From a virus, in the IMG/VR virus record IMGVR_UViG_3300036829_000136, positions 1 to 45,338 of that record: a DNA stretch of 45,338 nt; one strand, 5' to 3'. Shown piece after piece: positions 15,826-25,059 of this stretch; positions within the stretch are counted from its first letter, which is position 1; every line of letters begins with the position of its first letter. Position numbers and translations under genes: made by a program. Under the pieces are notes generated by a model. It did no database searches. It was not told the DNA's origin and was given only the letters and a program-made list of their open reading frames with translations.

Positions 15826-17243
15826 GCATCAGCACGGTCACCGTCACCTGGACCGAGCAGGACATCGGCCAGGCCCCCCTCGGCGGCAACATCACCTTCA
15901 CCCTGAACGAGCCGGTGTCCGACTCCACCAGCGGCATCGACTACCGGCCGGTACCGAAGACGTACTTCTTCACCTCGGCCACCGGCAGCAGCGACCCGCT
16001 GATCGCCAACGACGACGCCACCCTGCAGCCCGCCGGGTCCTATTACACGGTCACGGTGGCGATCACCGGGCAGGCACCGTACACCTTCACCAGCCAGATC
16101 CTGGCCGCCAGCGGGGCCAGCCAGACGCTGGCCTTCCTCCAGGCCAACGCGGCCGTCCCCGGGCCCACGGTGGCCAGCTACCTGCCGCTGCCGTCCGGGA
16201 CGCCAGCGGCCGGGCAGGTGCCGGTCGTGCAGACCGACGGCAGCACGCAGACCGCGTGGGGTAACGGCGGCGGTGGTGGTGGCGGGGTCGTTGACTCGGT
16301 CACCGCGGCGGACGCCTCGATCGCCGTGAGCGGCACGACCGCCAACCCCACGGTGAAGACCGGGCGGCTCGATCAGATCGCCTCGCTGCATCCGCCGACG
16401 GCGGCCGTGGCCATGAACGGCCAAAAGCACACCGGGCTGGGCAACGGGTCGGCCAGCACGGACTCGGTAGCGTTCGGCCAGCTCGGCAGCGCCGCGTTCC
16501 AGGCGACATCCGCGTTCGACGCTGCAGGCGCGGCCGCCGCCGCGCAGGCCGCGGCCGAGGCGGCATCGGACCCGGCTGGGTCGGCGGCCACCGTCCAGTC
16601 GGCCAGCCTGCAGAAGACGTCGAACCTCTCCGACGTGGCGAACGCGGGCACGGCCAGGACGAACCTGGGCCTCGGAACGGCAGCCACCCAGGGTGTGACC
16701 CTGTCTCCCTCCGGCCTGACCGGCGCGACGGCCGCGAGCCGGTATGTCGGCGGCACCGCGTCCGGTGCTCCGGCGTCCGGCACGTTCGCCGTGGGCGACT
16801 TCGTGGTCGACCAGACCGCCAAGGTCTGGATCTGCACCGCTGCGGGCACGCCCGGGACCTGGGTTCAGGACGGCACTGGCGTGTACCTGCCGAAGGCGGG
16901 CGGCACCATGACGGGCTTCCTGGCCCCGGCCGTCGCCGCCCTCACCTTCGGATCGTCGATCGCACTGAACGCCGCGCTGGGCAACGCCTTCGCCGTCACG
17001 CTCACTGCCAGCACGGGGACGCTGGCCAACCCGTCGAATCCTGTGGACGGGCAGACGATCCGCGTGCGCGTCATCCAGGACGCCACCGGCGGCCGGACCC
17101 TGACCTACGGCACCGCCTACGACTTCGGCGCGGCCGGAGCTCCGACGCTGTCCACGGGCGCCAGCAAGGTGGACATCCTCGGCTTCGAGTACGTGGCCAG
17201 CCTCTCCAAGTGGTGCTACCTGGGCGCCGGTCTGGGCTTCTGA
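15822..17243 (+). CDS. Tail fibre-like / minor tail protein
   Basis: A 473-residue protein; ATG 15822 overlaps the tape measure stop. Residues 1-145 form a beta-rich N-terminal domain (VTVTWTEQDIGQAPLGGNIT), then a GNGGGGGGGVV linker. Next come fibre-type motifs: KHTGLGNGSASTDSVAFGQL, an Ala-rich helix (AAGAAAAAQAAAEAA), SDVANAGTARTNLGLGTAAT and LPKAGGTMTG, all common in tail fibre shafts. The C-terminus (FGSSIALNAALGNAFAVTLT ... GFEYVASLSKWCYLG) looks like a terminal beta domain. It likely helps recognise the host surface. Confidence 0.75.
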   Translation: MSISTVTVTWTEQDIGQAPLGGNITFTLNEPVSDSTSGIDYRPVPKTYFFTSATGSSDPLIANDDATLQPAGSYYTVTVAITGQAPYTFTSQILAASGASQTLAFLQANAAVPGPTVASYLPLPSGTPAAGQVPVVQTDGSTQTAWGNGGGGGGGVVDSVTAADASIAVSGTTANPTVKTGRLDQIASLHPPTAAVAMNGQKHTGLGNGSASTDSVAFGQLGSAAFQATSAFDAAGAAAAAQAAAEAASDPAGSAATVQSASLQKTSNLSDVANAGTARTNLGLGTAATQGVTLSPSGLTGATAASRYVGGTASGAPASGTFAVGDFVVDQTAKVWICTAAGTPGTWVQDGTGVYLPKAGGTMTGFLAPAVAALTFGSSIALNAALGNAFAVTLTASTGTLANPSNPVDGQTIRVRVIQDATGGRTLTYGTAYDFGAAGAPTLSTGASKVDILGFEYVASLSKWCYLGAGLGF

Positions 17244-18436
17244 TGACCGACTACAGCGTCTTCACCGGCACCGGCGGCCACACCGGCCTGACCCTGCCCA
17301 CCTCATCGACGTCGTTCAGCAACCCGATCACCCTGGGGACGTTGTTCCAGGTCACGGCCGAGAACTTGTACCTGAAGGGCTTCAGGTATTACGTCGCCGA
17401 CGCGGCGGGCAACCACGGGCCGCAGAAGTTCACCATCTGGCAGGCCAACACCGGGTCGCTGACCTTCAACCTCGTCCCGGCCGCGACCGTCACCAGCGGC
17501 ACCTTCACCACCGGCGCGTGGAACACCGCCCTGCTGGCCACCCCCATCCCGCTGGTCCCGAACAGCCCCTACATGGTGGCCACCGGCTTCACCGGCAACT
17601 TCAACTTCACCTCCGGGTTCTGGGGCACCGGCGGCGGAGGCGTGGCCGGGCTGTCCAACGGGCCGCTGTCGATGTACTCCGACGTGGCCGGCAACGGCGG
17701 CACCGCCCCGGCCCCGTTCTCCAACAATCAGGGCCTGTTCTCCACCTCCGGCGGCGACCCGGCCGTCGACCCGCCGAACAGCGCGAACTCCAGCTTCAAC
17801 TCCTGGCTCGACGTCATCGTCACCGACGCCGCACCGTCGGGCATCTCCTACCGGCTGTGGCCGAACCTGCCCCGCATCTTCCCGGCCGGGGCGACCACGA
17901 CCGACACGACCGGCTACACGATCTCGATGGAGTTCAGCCTGTCCGCGGCGTGCGCGCTGACCCGCATCTGGCACTACTCGCCGCCCGGCGTGACGAACCT
18001 GCCGACCAGGTGCGCGATCTGGGACGTCACCAGCCAGGCGGTCGTGTCCGGCGCCGACAGCACGTCGCCCACCTGGTCCGGGGCGGCCGGATCCGGCTGG
18101 GTCAGCTGCGACTACACCAGCGCGGGCGTCACCCTGAACGCCAGCCAGAACTACAAGGTGGCCACGTTCAACGCGGCCGGGACCACGTGGTTCGCGGCCC
18201 TGGCCAACTACTGGACGTCCGGCGGCCTCGGCACCTCCGGCCGGACCGCGGGCCCGCTGACCGCGCCGAACAGCGCCAGCGCCACCTCACCCGGGCAGGA
18301 CTCCTGGTCGGTCAACACGTGGGCGTACCCGTCAACCAACACGAATCCGGAGAATGACTGGGTTGACGTCGAGGTCACCCCGGCCAGCGCGCCGCCCGTC
18401 TCGCCCGCCGGCCTGCTGATGGCGAGCTTCCCATGA
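17243..18436 (+). CDS. Tail-associated protein with two DUF4082-like domains
   Basis: A 397-residue protein; ATG 17243 overlaps the previous stop (TGATG). It contains two related jelly-roll-like halves. The first has GTLFQVTAENLYLKGFRYYV, QKFTIWQANTGSL and NSPYMVATGF; the second has ISMEFSLSAACALTRIWHYS, TRCAIWDVTSQAV and NASQNYKVATF. This pattern (surface strand, lower-case-like 'calculate the shift, gas fill' order F-x-G-x-R-Y, IW, Y-x-V) matches DUF4082, a carbohydrate-associated domain of actinobacterial secreted proteins. It probably binds surface glycans beside the glycosidase-containing neighbour. Confidence 0.65.
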   Translation: MTDYSVFTGTGGHTGLTLPTSSTSFSNPITLGTLFQVTAENLYLKGFRYYVADAAGNHGPQKFTIWQANTGSLTFNLVPAATVTSGTFTTGAWNTALLATPIPLVPNSPYMVATGFTGNFNFTSGFWGTGGGGVAGLSNGPLSMYSDVAGNGGTAPAPFSNNQGLFSTSGGDPAVDPPNSANSSFNSWLDVIVTDAAPSGISYRLWPNLPRIFPAGATTTDTTGYTISMEFSLSAACALTRIWHYSPPGVTNLPTRCAIWDVTSQAVVSGADSTSPTWSGAAGSGWVSCDYTSAGVTLNASQNYKVATFNAAGTTWFAALANYWTSGGLGTSGRTAGPLTAPNSASATSPGQDSWSVNTWAYPSTNTNPENDWVDVEVTPASAPPVSPAGLLMASFP

Positions 18437-21400
18437 CCGTCAACGTGACCGTCGTCGGCTCTGAGGGCTACTCGATCAGCAGCGGCTTCTCCTTCCCCAC
18501 CCCGTCCGCGTGGCCCGTCCAGGCCACCGTGGACAACACGGCCGGGGACTGGATGGCCGCGATCGTCACCTGGCGGCAGCCCCAGGGCGCCGACCCGGCC
18601 ACCAGCACCGTCCCCATCGGCGTGTTCCGCGGCCGCATGGGCGAATACGTGGCCAGCGGCAACACCGGCGTGCTGACCGCCGTCTCCGGGATGCCGCCCA
18701 CGGCCGGGGTGCCGCTGTCGTCGATCCAGGCCTACGAGGGCTTCATCAGCCGGCAGGTCGACTACGTCCTGGACTATGCGATCGAGGCGCCGACGACCGG
18801 CGGCTGGTCAGCGTTCGAGAACTGCTGGGTCGGCACTGTGTCCGGCACCGGCGTGCCGCTGGCCAGCTGGGGCAGCGTCGGCGGCCGGACCATGATGATC
18901 GGCCTGTCCGCCTGCTGCGGGGCCTCGATCGGCTCCGGCGGCGCGACGTGGGCGGCCGAGGCGGCCGGGACGAACGACGCGCACTGGACCGCGCTGGGGA
19001 ATTACCTGATCGCCCACGGGTACGGCAGCGCCTGCCTGCGGATCGCCCGGGAGTTCAACGGCACCTGGTACCCGTGGACGGTCAGCAGCGGCAACGTGAC
19101 CGACTTCATCAACGGCTGGCGGCACATCGTCACCCTGCTCCGTGGCCTGTCCGGCGCGAACTTCACGTTCATGTGGAATCCCTACCTGGGCGGCGGCGGC
19201 TCAGGCCTGTCCGACGTGACCATCGCCTACCCCGGCGACGCCTACGTCGACCAGATCGGCCTCGACGTCTATGACGGGGGCGGCGGCTACCCGGCCGAGG
19301 GCATGCCGTACACGCGGACCCTGTCCGCGCAGGAAGCCAAGTACGCCACCCAGCAGACCGAGACCAACGGGCTGAACGCCTGGAAGGCGTTCGCCGCGTC
19401 CCACTCCAAGCCGCTGTCCTTCCCCGAATGGGGCCTGGTGCTGTGGAACAACACCGGCTCGATCTACACCGGTGGCGGCGACGACCCCTACTTCGTGGGC
19501 CGGATGGCTGAGGACCACATCGCCGGGGCCGGCATGCACGCCTTCTGGGAGCACTACGACAACGGCGTGTTCGACCCGGACGCCGACACCGGCCGCAACG
19601 GGCTCACGGTGGCCAACTCCCGCGCCGTGTTCCTGGACTATTTCGCCGCCCAGACCAGCCTGGCCAGTGGCCAGGCGGTGACCGTCTCCGTCGCCGACGA
19701 CGTGCACAACTTCTGGGAGCCGCTCGGGGCACCGTCGGGGGACAGCGACCCGGCCGGGGTGACCCGGACCGCGATCTGGTACGCGCCCGCCGCCCGGGCC
19801 GCCGAATACGTGCAGGCGTGCGCGACCGGCACGATCATCGCCCTGGCCGTCACCGTCCTCGACATCTCCGGCATGTCACCGTGGGGGACGCTGGCCGAGC
19901 TCACCAGCGGCTACGCCAACTCGGCGACCGCCCTGTCCGCCGGGGTCGACGCCCCGGCCGCCCAGGCCCTCATGCTGGCCGCGCTCGGCACCGACAACAA
20001 CTCGGCCACCATCGGCGGGCCCGGGACCGGCTGGACGTCGCTGGCCGCCGTCACGAGCTCCAACGGGGTGGACCACACCGCCGACATCGCCCTCCATGCG
20101 GCGTGGCGGGTCGCCACCGCCGCCGAGACGGCCGCCTGGACTTCCACGGCCAGCCTCGACATGTCCGCCGTCACCGCGGGGATCCTCGTCACTGCGGCCG
20201 CACCCGCCCAGCCCAGCCCCAACTGGCCGGTGGTGGTCACCGAGCTGGCGATCGGGGCCGGGGCGTTCACCCCGCCCTCGGAGCTGTCCTGGACGGAGAT
20301 CACCCCCCGGTCGCTGTCGATGAACTTCACCCAGGGCCGCCAGTACACGGCCGGGCAGCTGCAGGCCGGGCAGGGCACGATGGTGATCGACAACCCGGAC
20401 GGGGCGCTGATCCCGCCCGGCACCGGCGCGTTCGCCGGGATCGACTCCGGGACACCGGTCCGGCAGCGGCTGATCTGGCCGGCCGCGGCCACCCCGTTCT
20501 ACGTGCCGTTCTCCGGGTTCTTCCAGCGGTGGCCGTTCAACCTGGACGCCGACATGCTCCGCGGCCAGTCCCAGGCCACCATCCAGGACGTGTGGGCCTA
20601 CGCCGCGGGCACCCTGGACTCGATGGCCCGCGAGGAATACCTCCTCGACGCCCCGTACGCCCTGTGGCCGATGGACGACGCCGAGGGCGCCACGTCAGCC
20701 GCGAACCTGGCCCAAGGCAACTCCTCGCCGCTGAACCTGGTCACATCCAAGTACGGGTCCGGCGGCGGCACCGCCACCTTCGGCGGCACCGCGGGCACCC
20801 TGCTCGGCGACTCCAGCGCCGAGACCACCGCCAGCGGCCAGCAAGGCGGCACCGCGGGCGTGTTCACCCAGACGCTCGGCACGCCCGGGAACGCGCAGGA
20901 AGGGTCCGCGCTGTCCTGCACCGACACCAGCTACCCGCAGATCGCTGACGGCGTCACGGTCGAGGTGTGGGCCGGGGTGGACGAGGCCACCGGGTACGGG
21001 TTCTCCGCGGCCACCAGCGGCAGCCTGTTCACCCTGACCGCGGGCGGCACGACGCTGCCCACCGGCACCCCCGTCTACCTGACCGTCGCCACCGGATTCA
21101 CGCTGCCCGGCGGGTTCTCCGCGAACACCCTCTACTGGGTGATCAACTCGGGCAGCAGCACCTTCCAGCTGTCGGCCAGCCAGGGCGGCTCCGCGATCAC
21201 CGTCACCTCGGCCGGAGGCGGCTTCATGTGGGCCACCACCGCCGGCCACACCGTCGTGCTGTCGGCCCGGAACGTCCGGGGCGTGGTGGTGGAGCTGGAC
21301 GTCTCCAACATCACCGGCAACCTCACCATGTCCTACAACACGGCCGCGGGCAGCTTCCAGACCGTCACCATCGACTCGGGCCGCGACTACCGGACCGGCC

Positions 21401-22548
21401 CCAGCCCCGTCCAGTTCGCCCTCATCCTCAGCCAGAACAGCTACCAGGTGCTCACCCAGGGCGGCGACTGGGCCAGCGTCTCCGGCACGTTCAGCGCGGC
21501 CCTGGCGGCCAGCTTCACCGAGCTCACCTTCGGCGGGATCGCCGACCGGGCCCTGCAAGGCGGCTTCATCAACGGCACCCTGGCCCTGGGCGCCGTGTTC
21601 GGCTCCGAGCTGCCCGTGGTCCGGATCGTCAACCACTACTGGGCGGCGTCCAGTGGCGTGGGCGGGGAGTTCGCCTATGAGCGGATCGAGCGGATCCTGG
21701 AGTACGCGGGGCTGACCGGCCGCCGCTGCATCCTGCAGCAGTCCGTCATCAACGAGGGCGACCGGTGCGTGTCCGGGCAGGACATCGGCGGCCAGCCGGC
21801 CGCCACCTCGGTCACCAACGTGTCCGGGTCGACGCTGCCGGGCCTGTTCTTCGCCGCCCCCACCGGGGACCTGTTCTACCTGAACAAGTGGATGGCGTGG
21901 AATCAGCCGGTGAAGTGGACGCTGGGTGACAACGTCGCGGGCGGCGAGATCCCCTTCACCCCGGCTGACTTCGCCACCGACTACGACCCCACCAGGGTGG
22001 TCAACGACATCCAGCTCACCCAGCTGGACACCTCGGCCGTCACCGTCCCGGACGGGGCGACGGCCACCACCACGATGGGCGCGATCGAGGCCGCCTCCCG
22101 GGCCCAGTACGGTGACCAGCCCTACCAGCAGACCGGCTACCTGGAAAACGACGCCACCAGCAACTACAACGTGGGCGCCGGTCTCGGCGACCTCGCGAAC
22201 TGGCTGGCCAGCGTCTACGCCAGGCCGCAGAACCGCGTCCAGGCCGTCAAGATCGTGGCCCACGCCAACGCCGCCAACGTCTCCAGCGGGGCCGCGTGGC
22301 AGTTCTGGGCCGGGGCCTCCACCGGCGACATGGTCGCCGTCAACGTGCGGCTGCCGACCGCGGCCACCTCACCGCTGATCTCGCTGGCCGCCCGGATCAC
22401 CCAGACCACCCGCAACGAGCAGTTCAGCCAGGACGGCACCGACGCCTCGATCACCTGCGTCCTGGATTTCGCCCCCGAATACAGCTGCCTGACCGTCGAT
22501 GATCCTGTACGCGGCCTGCTCAACGGCGCCAACCGGCTGGGGTGGTGA
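18433..22548 (+). CDS. Large minor tail protein with N-terminal GH26-like glycosidase domain
   Basis: A 1371-residue protein; ATG 18433 overlaps the previous stop. Residues about 95-410 resemble a GH26-type (beta/alpha)8 hydrolase: RIAREFNGTWYPW with Glu207 as likely acid/base, FTFMWNPYLG, GDAYVDQIGLDVYD, and KPLSFPEWGLVLW with Glu332 as likely nucleophile. Residues about 620-720 (TEITPRSLSMNFTQGRQYTA, QGTMVIDNPDGAL) begin a typical actinophage minor tail protein, with a LamG-like region interrupted by a small FCCH-type beta domain (LTAGGTTLPTGTPVYLTVAT), and a C-terminal module (VINEGDRCVSGQDIGGQPA, YARPQNRVQAVKIVAH). It may cut a mannan- or glycan-like surface layer. Confidence 0.75.
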   Translation: MTVNVTVVGSEGYSISSGFSFPTPSAWPVQATVDNTAGDWMAAIVTWRQPQGADPATSTVPIGVFRGRMGEYVASGNTGVLTAVSGMPPTAGVPLSSIQAYEGFISRQVDYVLDYAIEAPTTGGWSAFENCWVGTVSGTGVPLASWGSVGGRTMMIGLSACCGASIGSGGATWAAEAAGTNDAHWTALGNYLIAHGYGSACLRIAREFNGTWYPWTVSSGNVTDFINGWRHIVTLLRGLSGANFTFMWNPYLGGGGSGLSDVTIAYPGDAYVDQIGLDVYDGGGGYPAEGMPYTRTLSAQEAKYATQQTETNGLNAWKAFAASHSKPLSFPEWGLVLWNNTGSIYTGGGDDPYFVGRMAEDHIAGAGMHAFWEHYDNGVFDPDADTGRNGLTVANSRAVFLDYFAAQTSLASGQAVTVSVADDVHNFWEPLGAPSGDSDPAGVTRTAIWYAPAARAAEYVQACATGTIIALAVTVLDISGMSPWGTLAELTSGYANSATALSAGVDAPAAQALMLAALGTDNNSATIGGPGTGWTSLAAVTSSNGVDHTADIALHAAWRVATAAETAAWTSTASLDMSAVTAGILVTAAAPAQPSPNWPVVVTELAIGAGAFTPPSELSWTEITPRSLSMNFTQGRQYTAGQLQAGQGTMVIDNPDGALIPPGTGAFAGIDSGTPVRQRLIWPAAATPFYVPFSGFFQRWPFNLDADMLRGQSQATIQDVWAYAAGTLDSMAREEYLLDAPYALWPMDDAEGATSAANLAQGNSSPLNLVTSKYGSGGGTATFGGTAGTLLGDSSAETTASGQQGGTAGVFTQTLGTPGNAQEGSALSCTDTSYPQIADGVTVEVWAGVDEATGYGFSAATSGSLFTLTAGGTTLPTGTPVYLTVATGFTLPGGFSANTLYWVINSGSSTFQLSASQGGSAITVTSAGGGFMWATTAGHTVVLSARNVRGVVVELDVSNITGNLTMSYNTAAGSFQTVTIDSGRDYRTGPSPVQFALILSQNSYQVLTQGGDWASVSGTFSAALAASFTELTFGGIADRALQGGFINGTLALGAVFGSELPVVRIVNHYWAASSGVGGEFAYERIERILEYAGLTGRRCILQQSVINEGDRCVSGQDIGGQPAATSVTNVSGSTLPGLFFAAPTGDLFYLNKWMAWNQPVKWTLGDNVAGGEIPFTPADFATDYDPTRVVNDIQLTQLDTSAVTVPDGATATTTMGAIEAASRAQYGDQPYQQTGYLENDATSNYNVGAGLGDLANWLASVYARPQNRVQAVKIVAHANAANVSSGAAWQFWAGASTGDMVAVNVRLPTAATSPLISLAARITQTTRNEQFSQDGTDASITCVLDFAPEYSCLTVDDPVRGLLNGANRLGW

Positions 22549-22551
22549 ACG

Positions 22552-23661
22552 ATGCCCCAGCCCGCCATTCCCAGCCCGCGCACCTGGGCCGCCGGTGACT
22601 TCGTGCTGACCCCGCAGCTGCGCGCCAACGTCTCCGACGCGGTCGCCCTCCTGGCCGGCCGGCCATGGTTCCTCGGCCAGTCCGCCAGCGGCGCCACCTG
22701 GGCGGCCGGCGCCGACGGCACCCTGGGCCTGGACACCGAGCTCGACGACCCGTGGAACATGCACACCATCGCCAACGCGAAGATCTGGTGCCCGCTCCCC
22801 GGCTGGTACCTGTGCCGGTGCACGTTCCCGTTCGCCTACACCTCCACCACCGCCGCCGTGTTCGCCGCCGGGTTCCAGTGGCAGAACAACGGCTCCGGCG
22901 TCGGGCCCATCCGCGGGCCGCTGCTGTGGTCCGGGTCCGGCTACTACCCCACCCCGCAGGCCGTCGACCTGATCGAGCAGACCATCAGCGGCCCCGCCAA
23001 CGGGTCCGGGGACTGGATCGAGGCCACCGGCTACCAGGGCACCGGGTCCACGATCAGCCGGTCCGCGAACGCCACCCAGCTGCCCACCGTGTCCGCCCGC
23101 TGGGTCGCCGCCATCACCGGCACGCAGCCGCTGGCCGTCCCGCCGCTGGCCACCGTGCCCAGCCCGATCACCTCGGCATGGCTCAACGCCAACGTGCGGG
23201 ACACGATCAGCTTCCTGACCTACCCGCCGATCGCCAAAGCCACCTACGCGGCCGGGTCGAGCACGCTGGCCGGGTCGACGTTCCCCGCCGGGTCCGTGGT
23301 GCCGCTCAACGCGGTCACCGTCGACAACTACGGGGGCCTGTCCACCGGCGCGGCCGCGGGCTACACCGCGCCCGTGGCCGGCCGCTACTACTGCTACGGC
23401 CAGTTCTCCCTGGCCGCCGCGGCCAGCATCTTCAGCATCGGCGCCGGGTTCAGTGTCAACGGCGGCACCACCCAGTGGGGTGACGTCCTGTACAAGACGT
23501 CCGACACGTTCGGGTCCGGGGCCGGTGTCTCCAAGCGGCTCCGGCTGAACGCGGGGGACAAAGTGCAGCTGATCGCCACCCAGAACACAGGATCCGCCAT
23601 CGCCTACAACACCGGGGCGGCCAGCCAGACCCGCATGATCATCGTCTGGGAGGGCCTGTGA
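22552..23661 (+). CDS. Minor tail protein with two C1q/TNF-like beta domains
   Basis: A 369-residue protein, ATG 22552, preceded by GGGGTGGTGAACG. It has two related halves: PRTWAAGDFVLTPQLRANVS with GWYLCRCTFPFAY, then SPITSAWLNANVRDTISFLT with GRYYCYGQFSLAA and RMIIVWEGL. The phrase F-x-x-G-x-x-x-x-x-x-x-x-N-x-x-V-R-D at the start of each unit is common in actinophage tail tip proteins, and the Y-x-C/x-G-x-F strand resembles C1q-like jelly rolls. It likely takes part in host binding. Confidence 0.7.
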   Translation: MPQPAIPSPRTWAAGDFVLTPQLRANVSDAVALLAGRPWFLGQSASGATWAAGADGTLGLDTELDDPWNMHTIANAKIWCPLPGWYLCRCTFPFAYTSTTAAVFAAGFQWQNNGSGVGPIRGPLLWSGSGYYPTPQAVDLIEQTISGPANGSGDWIEATGYQGTGSTISRSANATQLPTVSARWVAAITGTQPLAVPPLATVPSPITSAWLNANVRDTISFLTYPPIAKATYAAGSSTLAGSTFPAGSVVPLNAVTVDNYGGLSTGAAAGYTAPVAGRYYCYGQFSLAAAASIFSIGAGFSVNGGTTQWGDVLYKTSDTFGSGAGVSKRLRLNAGDKVQLIATQNTGSAIAYNTGAASQTRMIIVWEGL

Positions 23662-24209
23662 CACTGCCCGCCGACCCTGTCGTGCCCGCGTTCCCCGCGG
23701 GCTATGGGCCGTTCCCGGACGACTTCACCACCTGGGTCACCACCCCGTTCAGCTTCCTCGCCTCCCCGCCCGCGTTCCGCGGCCAGCTCACCACCGCCAC
23801 CGCGATCGGCGCCGGGGCCACCGTCCTGGCCCCCATCAACAGCATCGCCGAAGACCCCTACGGTGGCTGGTCGGCGGTGGCCACCGGCAGCCAGCCAGCC
23901 CACTCGTGGCTGTGCCCGCCCGGCTGCTCCGGCTGGTACGACGTCACCCTGTCCGGGCTCACCAACGCCTCATCCAGCACCACGTCGGTGGTCAAAGCTG
24001 TTCTCGCCCTGTCCGGCGTCCAGTACGCCCAGGTCGCCGCGGGCTGGCAGCCCAACGGCCACTCGGCCGGGGCGTCCGGCGGCTGCCAGGTGCCGATGCT
24101 CGGCGGCATCGACTACCTGCAGCTGTACCTGTTCTCCGGCGTCGCGGTGAACACGCCCACCACCACCGGCCAGACCCCGACGATGGAGCTGGCGTGGATA
24201 TCGACCTGA
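23658..24209 (+). CDS. Small tail protein, beta-rich
   Basis: A 183-residue protein, GTG 23658 overlapping the previous stop. It has FTTWVTTPFSFLASPPAFRG near the start and a single jelly-roll-like domain (GCSGWYDVTLSGLTNASSST, VPMLGGIDYLQLYLFSG). It looks like a single-domain relative of the preceding protein. It is probably a tail tip or receptor-binding accessory protein and the last tail gene before lysis. Confidence 0.62.
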   Translation: MTLPADPVVPAFPAGYGPFPDDFTTWVTTPFSFLASPPAFRGQLTTATAIGAGATVLAPINSIAEDPYGGWSAVATGSQPAHSWLCPPGCSGWYDVTLSGLTNASSSTTSVVKAVLALSGVQYAQVAAGWQPNGHSAGASGGCQVPMLGGIDYLQLYLFSGVAVNTPTTTGQTPTMELAWIST

Positions 24210-24227
24210 TCGAGAAGGAAGGGTGAC

Positions 24228-24506
24228 GTGCCGGCATGGCCGACGCTGAGGGACATTGGGATCACCGGTACGGGCCTGGTCATCGTCTGGTCCCAGCTGC
24301 TGCTGTGGGCGGCGGCGGGGCGCACGCCGTCGGACGTGCTGCTGGCGGTGGGCCTCGGCATGCTGGCTCCCAGCGCGACCGCCCACGTCCGCACCGTTCT
24401 CGGCGCGAGCGTGCCCGAAGCTGGCTCGTCCTCATCGCCGTCGCCGCCACCATCGCCGCCACCGTCTACACCCTCGGCGCGACCGGGGGCGGGCGCTGGT
24501 GAGTGA
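24228..24506 (+). CDS. Membrane protein, holin candidate
   Basis: A 92-residue protein, GTG 24228, with GAAGGA at 24216-24221. Residues about 8-30 (DIGITGTGLVIVWSQLLLWA) and 35-53 (SDVLLAVGLGMLAPSATAHV) can span the membrane; the C-terminus is a Ser/Pro-rich tail (SSSSPSPPPSPPPSTPS). Proteins starting WPTLRDIG and having one or two helices commonly lie just before the lysin in Streptomyces phages. A role as holin or antiholin is inferred. Confidence 0.6.
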   Translation: MPAWPTLRDIGITGTGLVIVWSQLLLWAAAGRTPSDVLLAVGLGMLAPSATAHVRTVLGASVPEAGSSSSPSPPPSPPPSTPSARPGAGAGE

Positions 24507-24813
24507 GCAGAGGCCGCCGGTGGTGATCTCCCGCCGCGTGCTGCGGTCGATCGTCTACCTGTCCCTGGGAGCCATCGTCCTGTCGGCGACCAGCATCCTG
24601 TTCACCGTCGGCTACGTCAGCTGGCAGAACAGCCACAAGCAGGCCGCCGCGGCGAAAGCGGCGGTCCCGGTGTGCATGGCCCTGTTCCATCTGGCGCAGG
24701 TTCAGGGCAGCCACGGCGACTCCGGGGCCACCTACGGGCAGAACCTTCAGGCCGCGTTCCAGCAGGTGTACGCGGCCACCAACTGCCCGCTCATCATGAA
24801 GCCGGCCCGCTGA
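24499..24813 (+). CDS. Type II single-TM protein of lysis region
   Basis: A 104-residue protein, GTG 24499, overlapping the previous gene by 8 nt. A short basic N-terminus (VVISRRVLRSIV) is followed by one TM helix (residues about 18-40, VYLSLGAIVLSATSILFTVG) and an outside domain with two Cys (VPVCMALFHLAQVQGS, YAATNCPLIM) that could form a disulfide. It may assist lysis. No spanin is expected in a host without an outer membrane, so the role is unclear. Confidence 0.62.
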   Translation: MSEQRPPVVISRRVLRSIVYLSLGAIVLSATSILFTVGYVSWQNSHKQAAAAKAAVPVCMALFHLAQVQGSHGDSGATYGQNLQAAFQQVYAATNCPLIMKPAR

Positions 24814-24920
24814 TGGACGGCTACTGCCACCACTGCGGCGTGTTCGCGCTGCTCAGCCGGGCTACCAGCTGGTGCCGTCCGTGCACCGATATCTGGAAAC
24901 CAAGGAGAGGTCATGTCTAA
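24813..24920 (+). CDS. Very small zinc-ribbon peptide
   Basis: A 35-residue protein, ATG 24813 overlapping the previous stop (TGATGG). It reads MDGYCHHCGVFALLSRATSW and continues CRPCTDIWKPRRGHV, a two CxxC zinc ribbon. Its stop overlaps the start of the next gene, whose ribosome site AAGGAGAGG (24902-24910) lies inside it. Function unknown; coupling suggests it is translated. Confidence 0.5.
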   Translation: MDGYCHHCGVFALLSRATSWCRPCTDIWKPRRGHV

Positions 24921-25059
24921 AAGCACACTCGCGCTCGTCCTGTTCGTTGTCGCCGCGATCCTCGCGCTGATCGCGGCCGCGCCCACCCCGTACAGCGCCC
25001 GCCTGCTGGCCATCGCGGTCGCCTTCATCGCGGCCGGGCTGGCGGTGCAGGCGTCATGA
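24913..25059 (+). CDS. Two-TM mini protein, best holin candidate
   Basis: A 48-residue protein, ATG 24913, with strong site AAGGAGAGG at 24902-24910. It has two hydrophobic helices (LALVLFVVAAILALIAAA and LLAIAVAFIAAGLAVQA) joined by the short turn PTPYSAR. It lies two genes before the muramidase and overlaps the next start (ATGA). The small size, two helices and place upstream of the lysin fit a class II holin, which would let the lysin cross the membrane. Confidence 0.62.
   Translation: MSKSTLALVLFVVAAILALIAAAPTPYSARLLAIAVAFIAAGLAVQAS

Noticed and set aside
20695-22263. Long minus-strand reading frame opposite the large minor tail protein
   Set aside because: Same reason: low-complexity Gly/Arg/Val protein with no ribosome site, opposite a well-supported gene.
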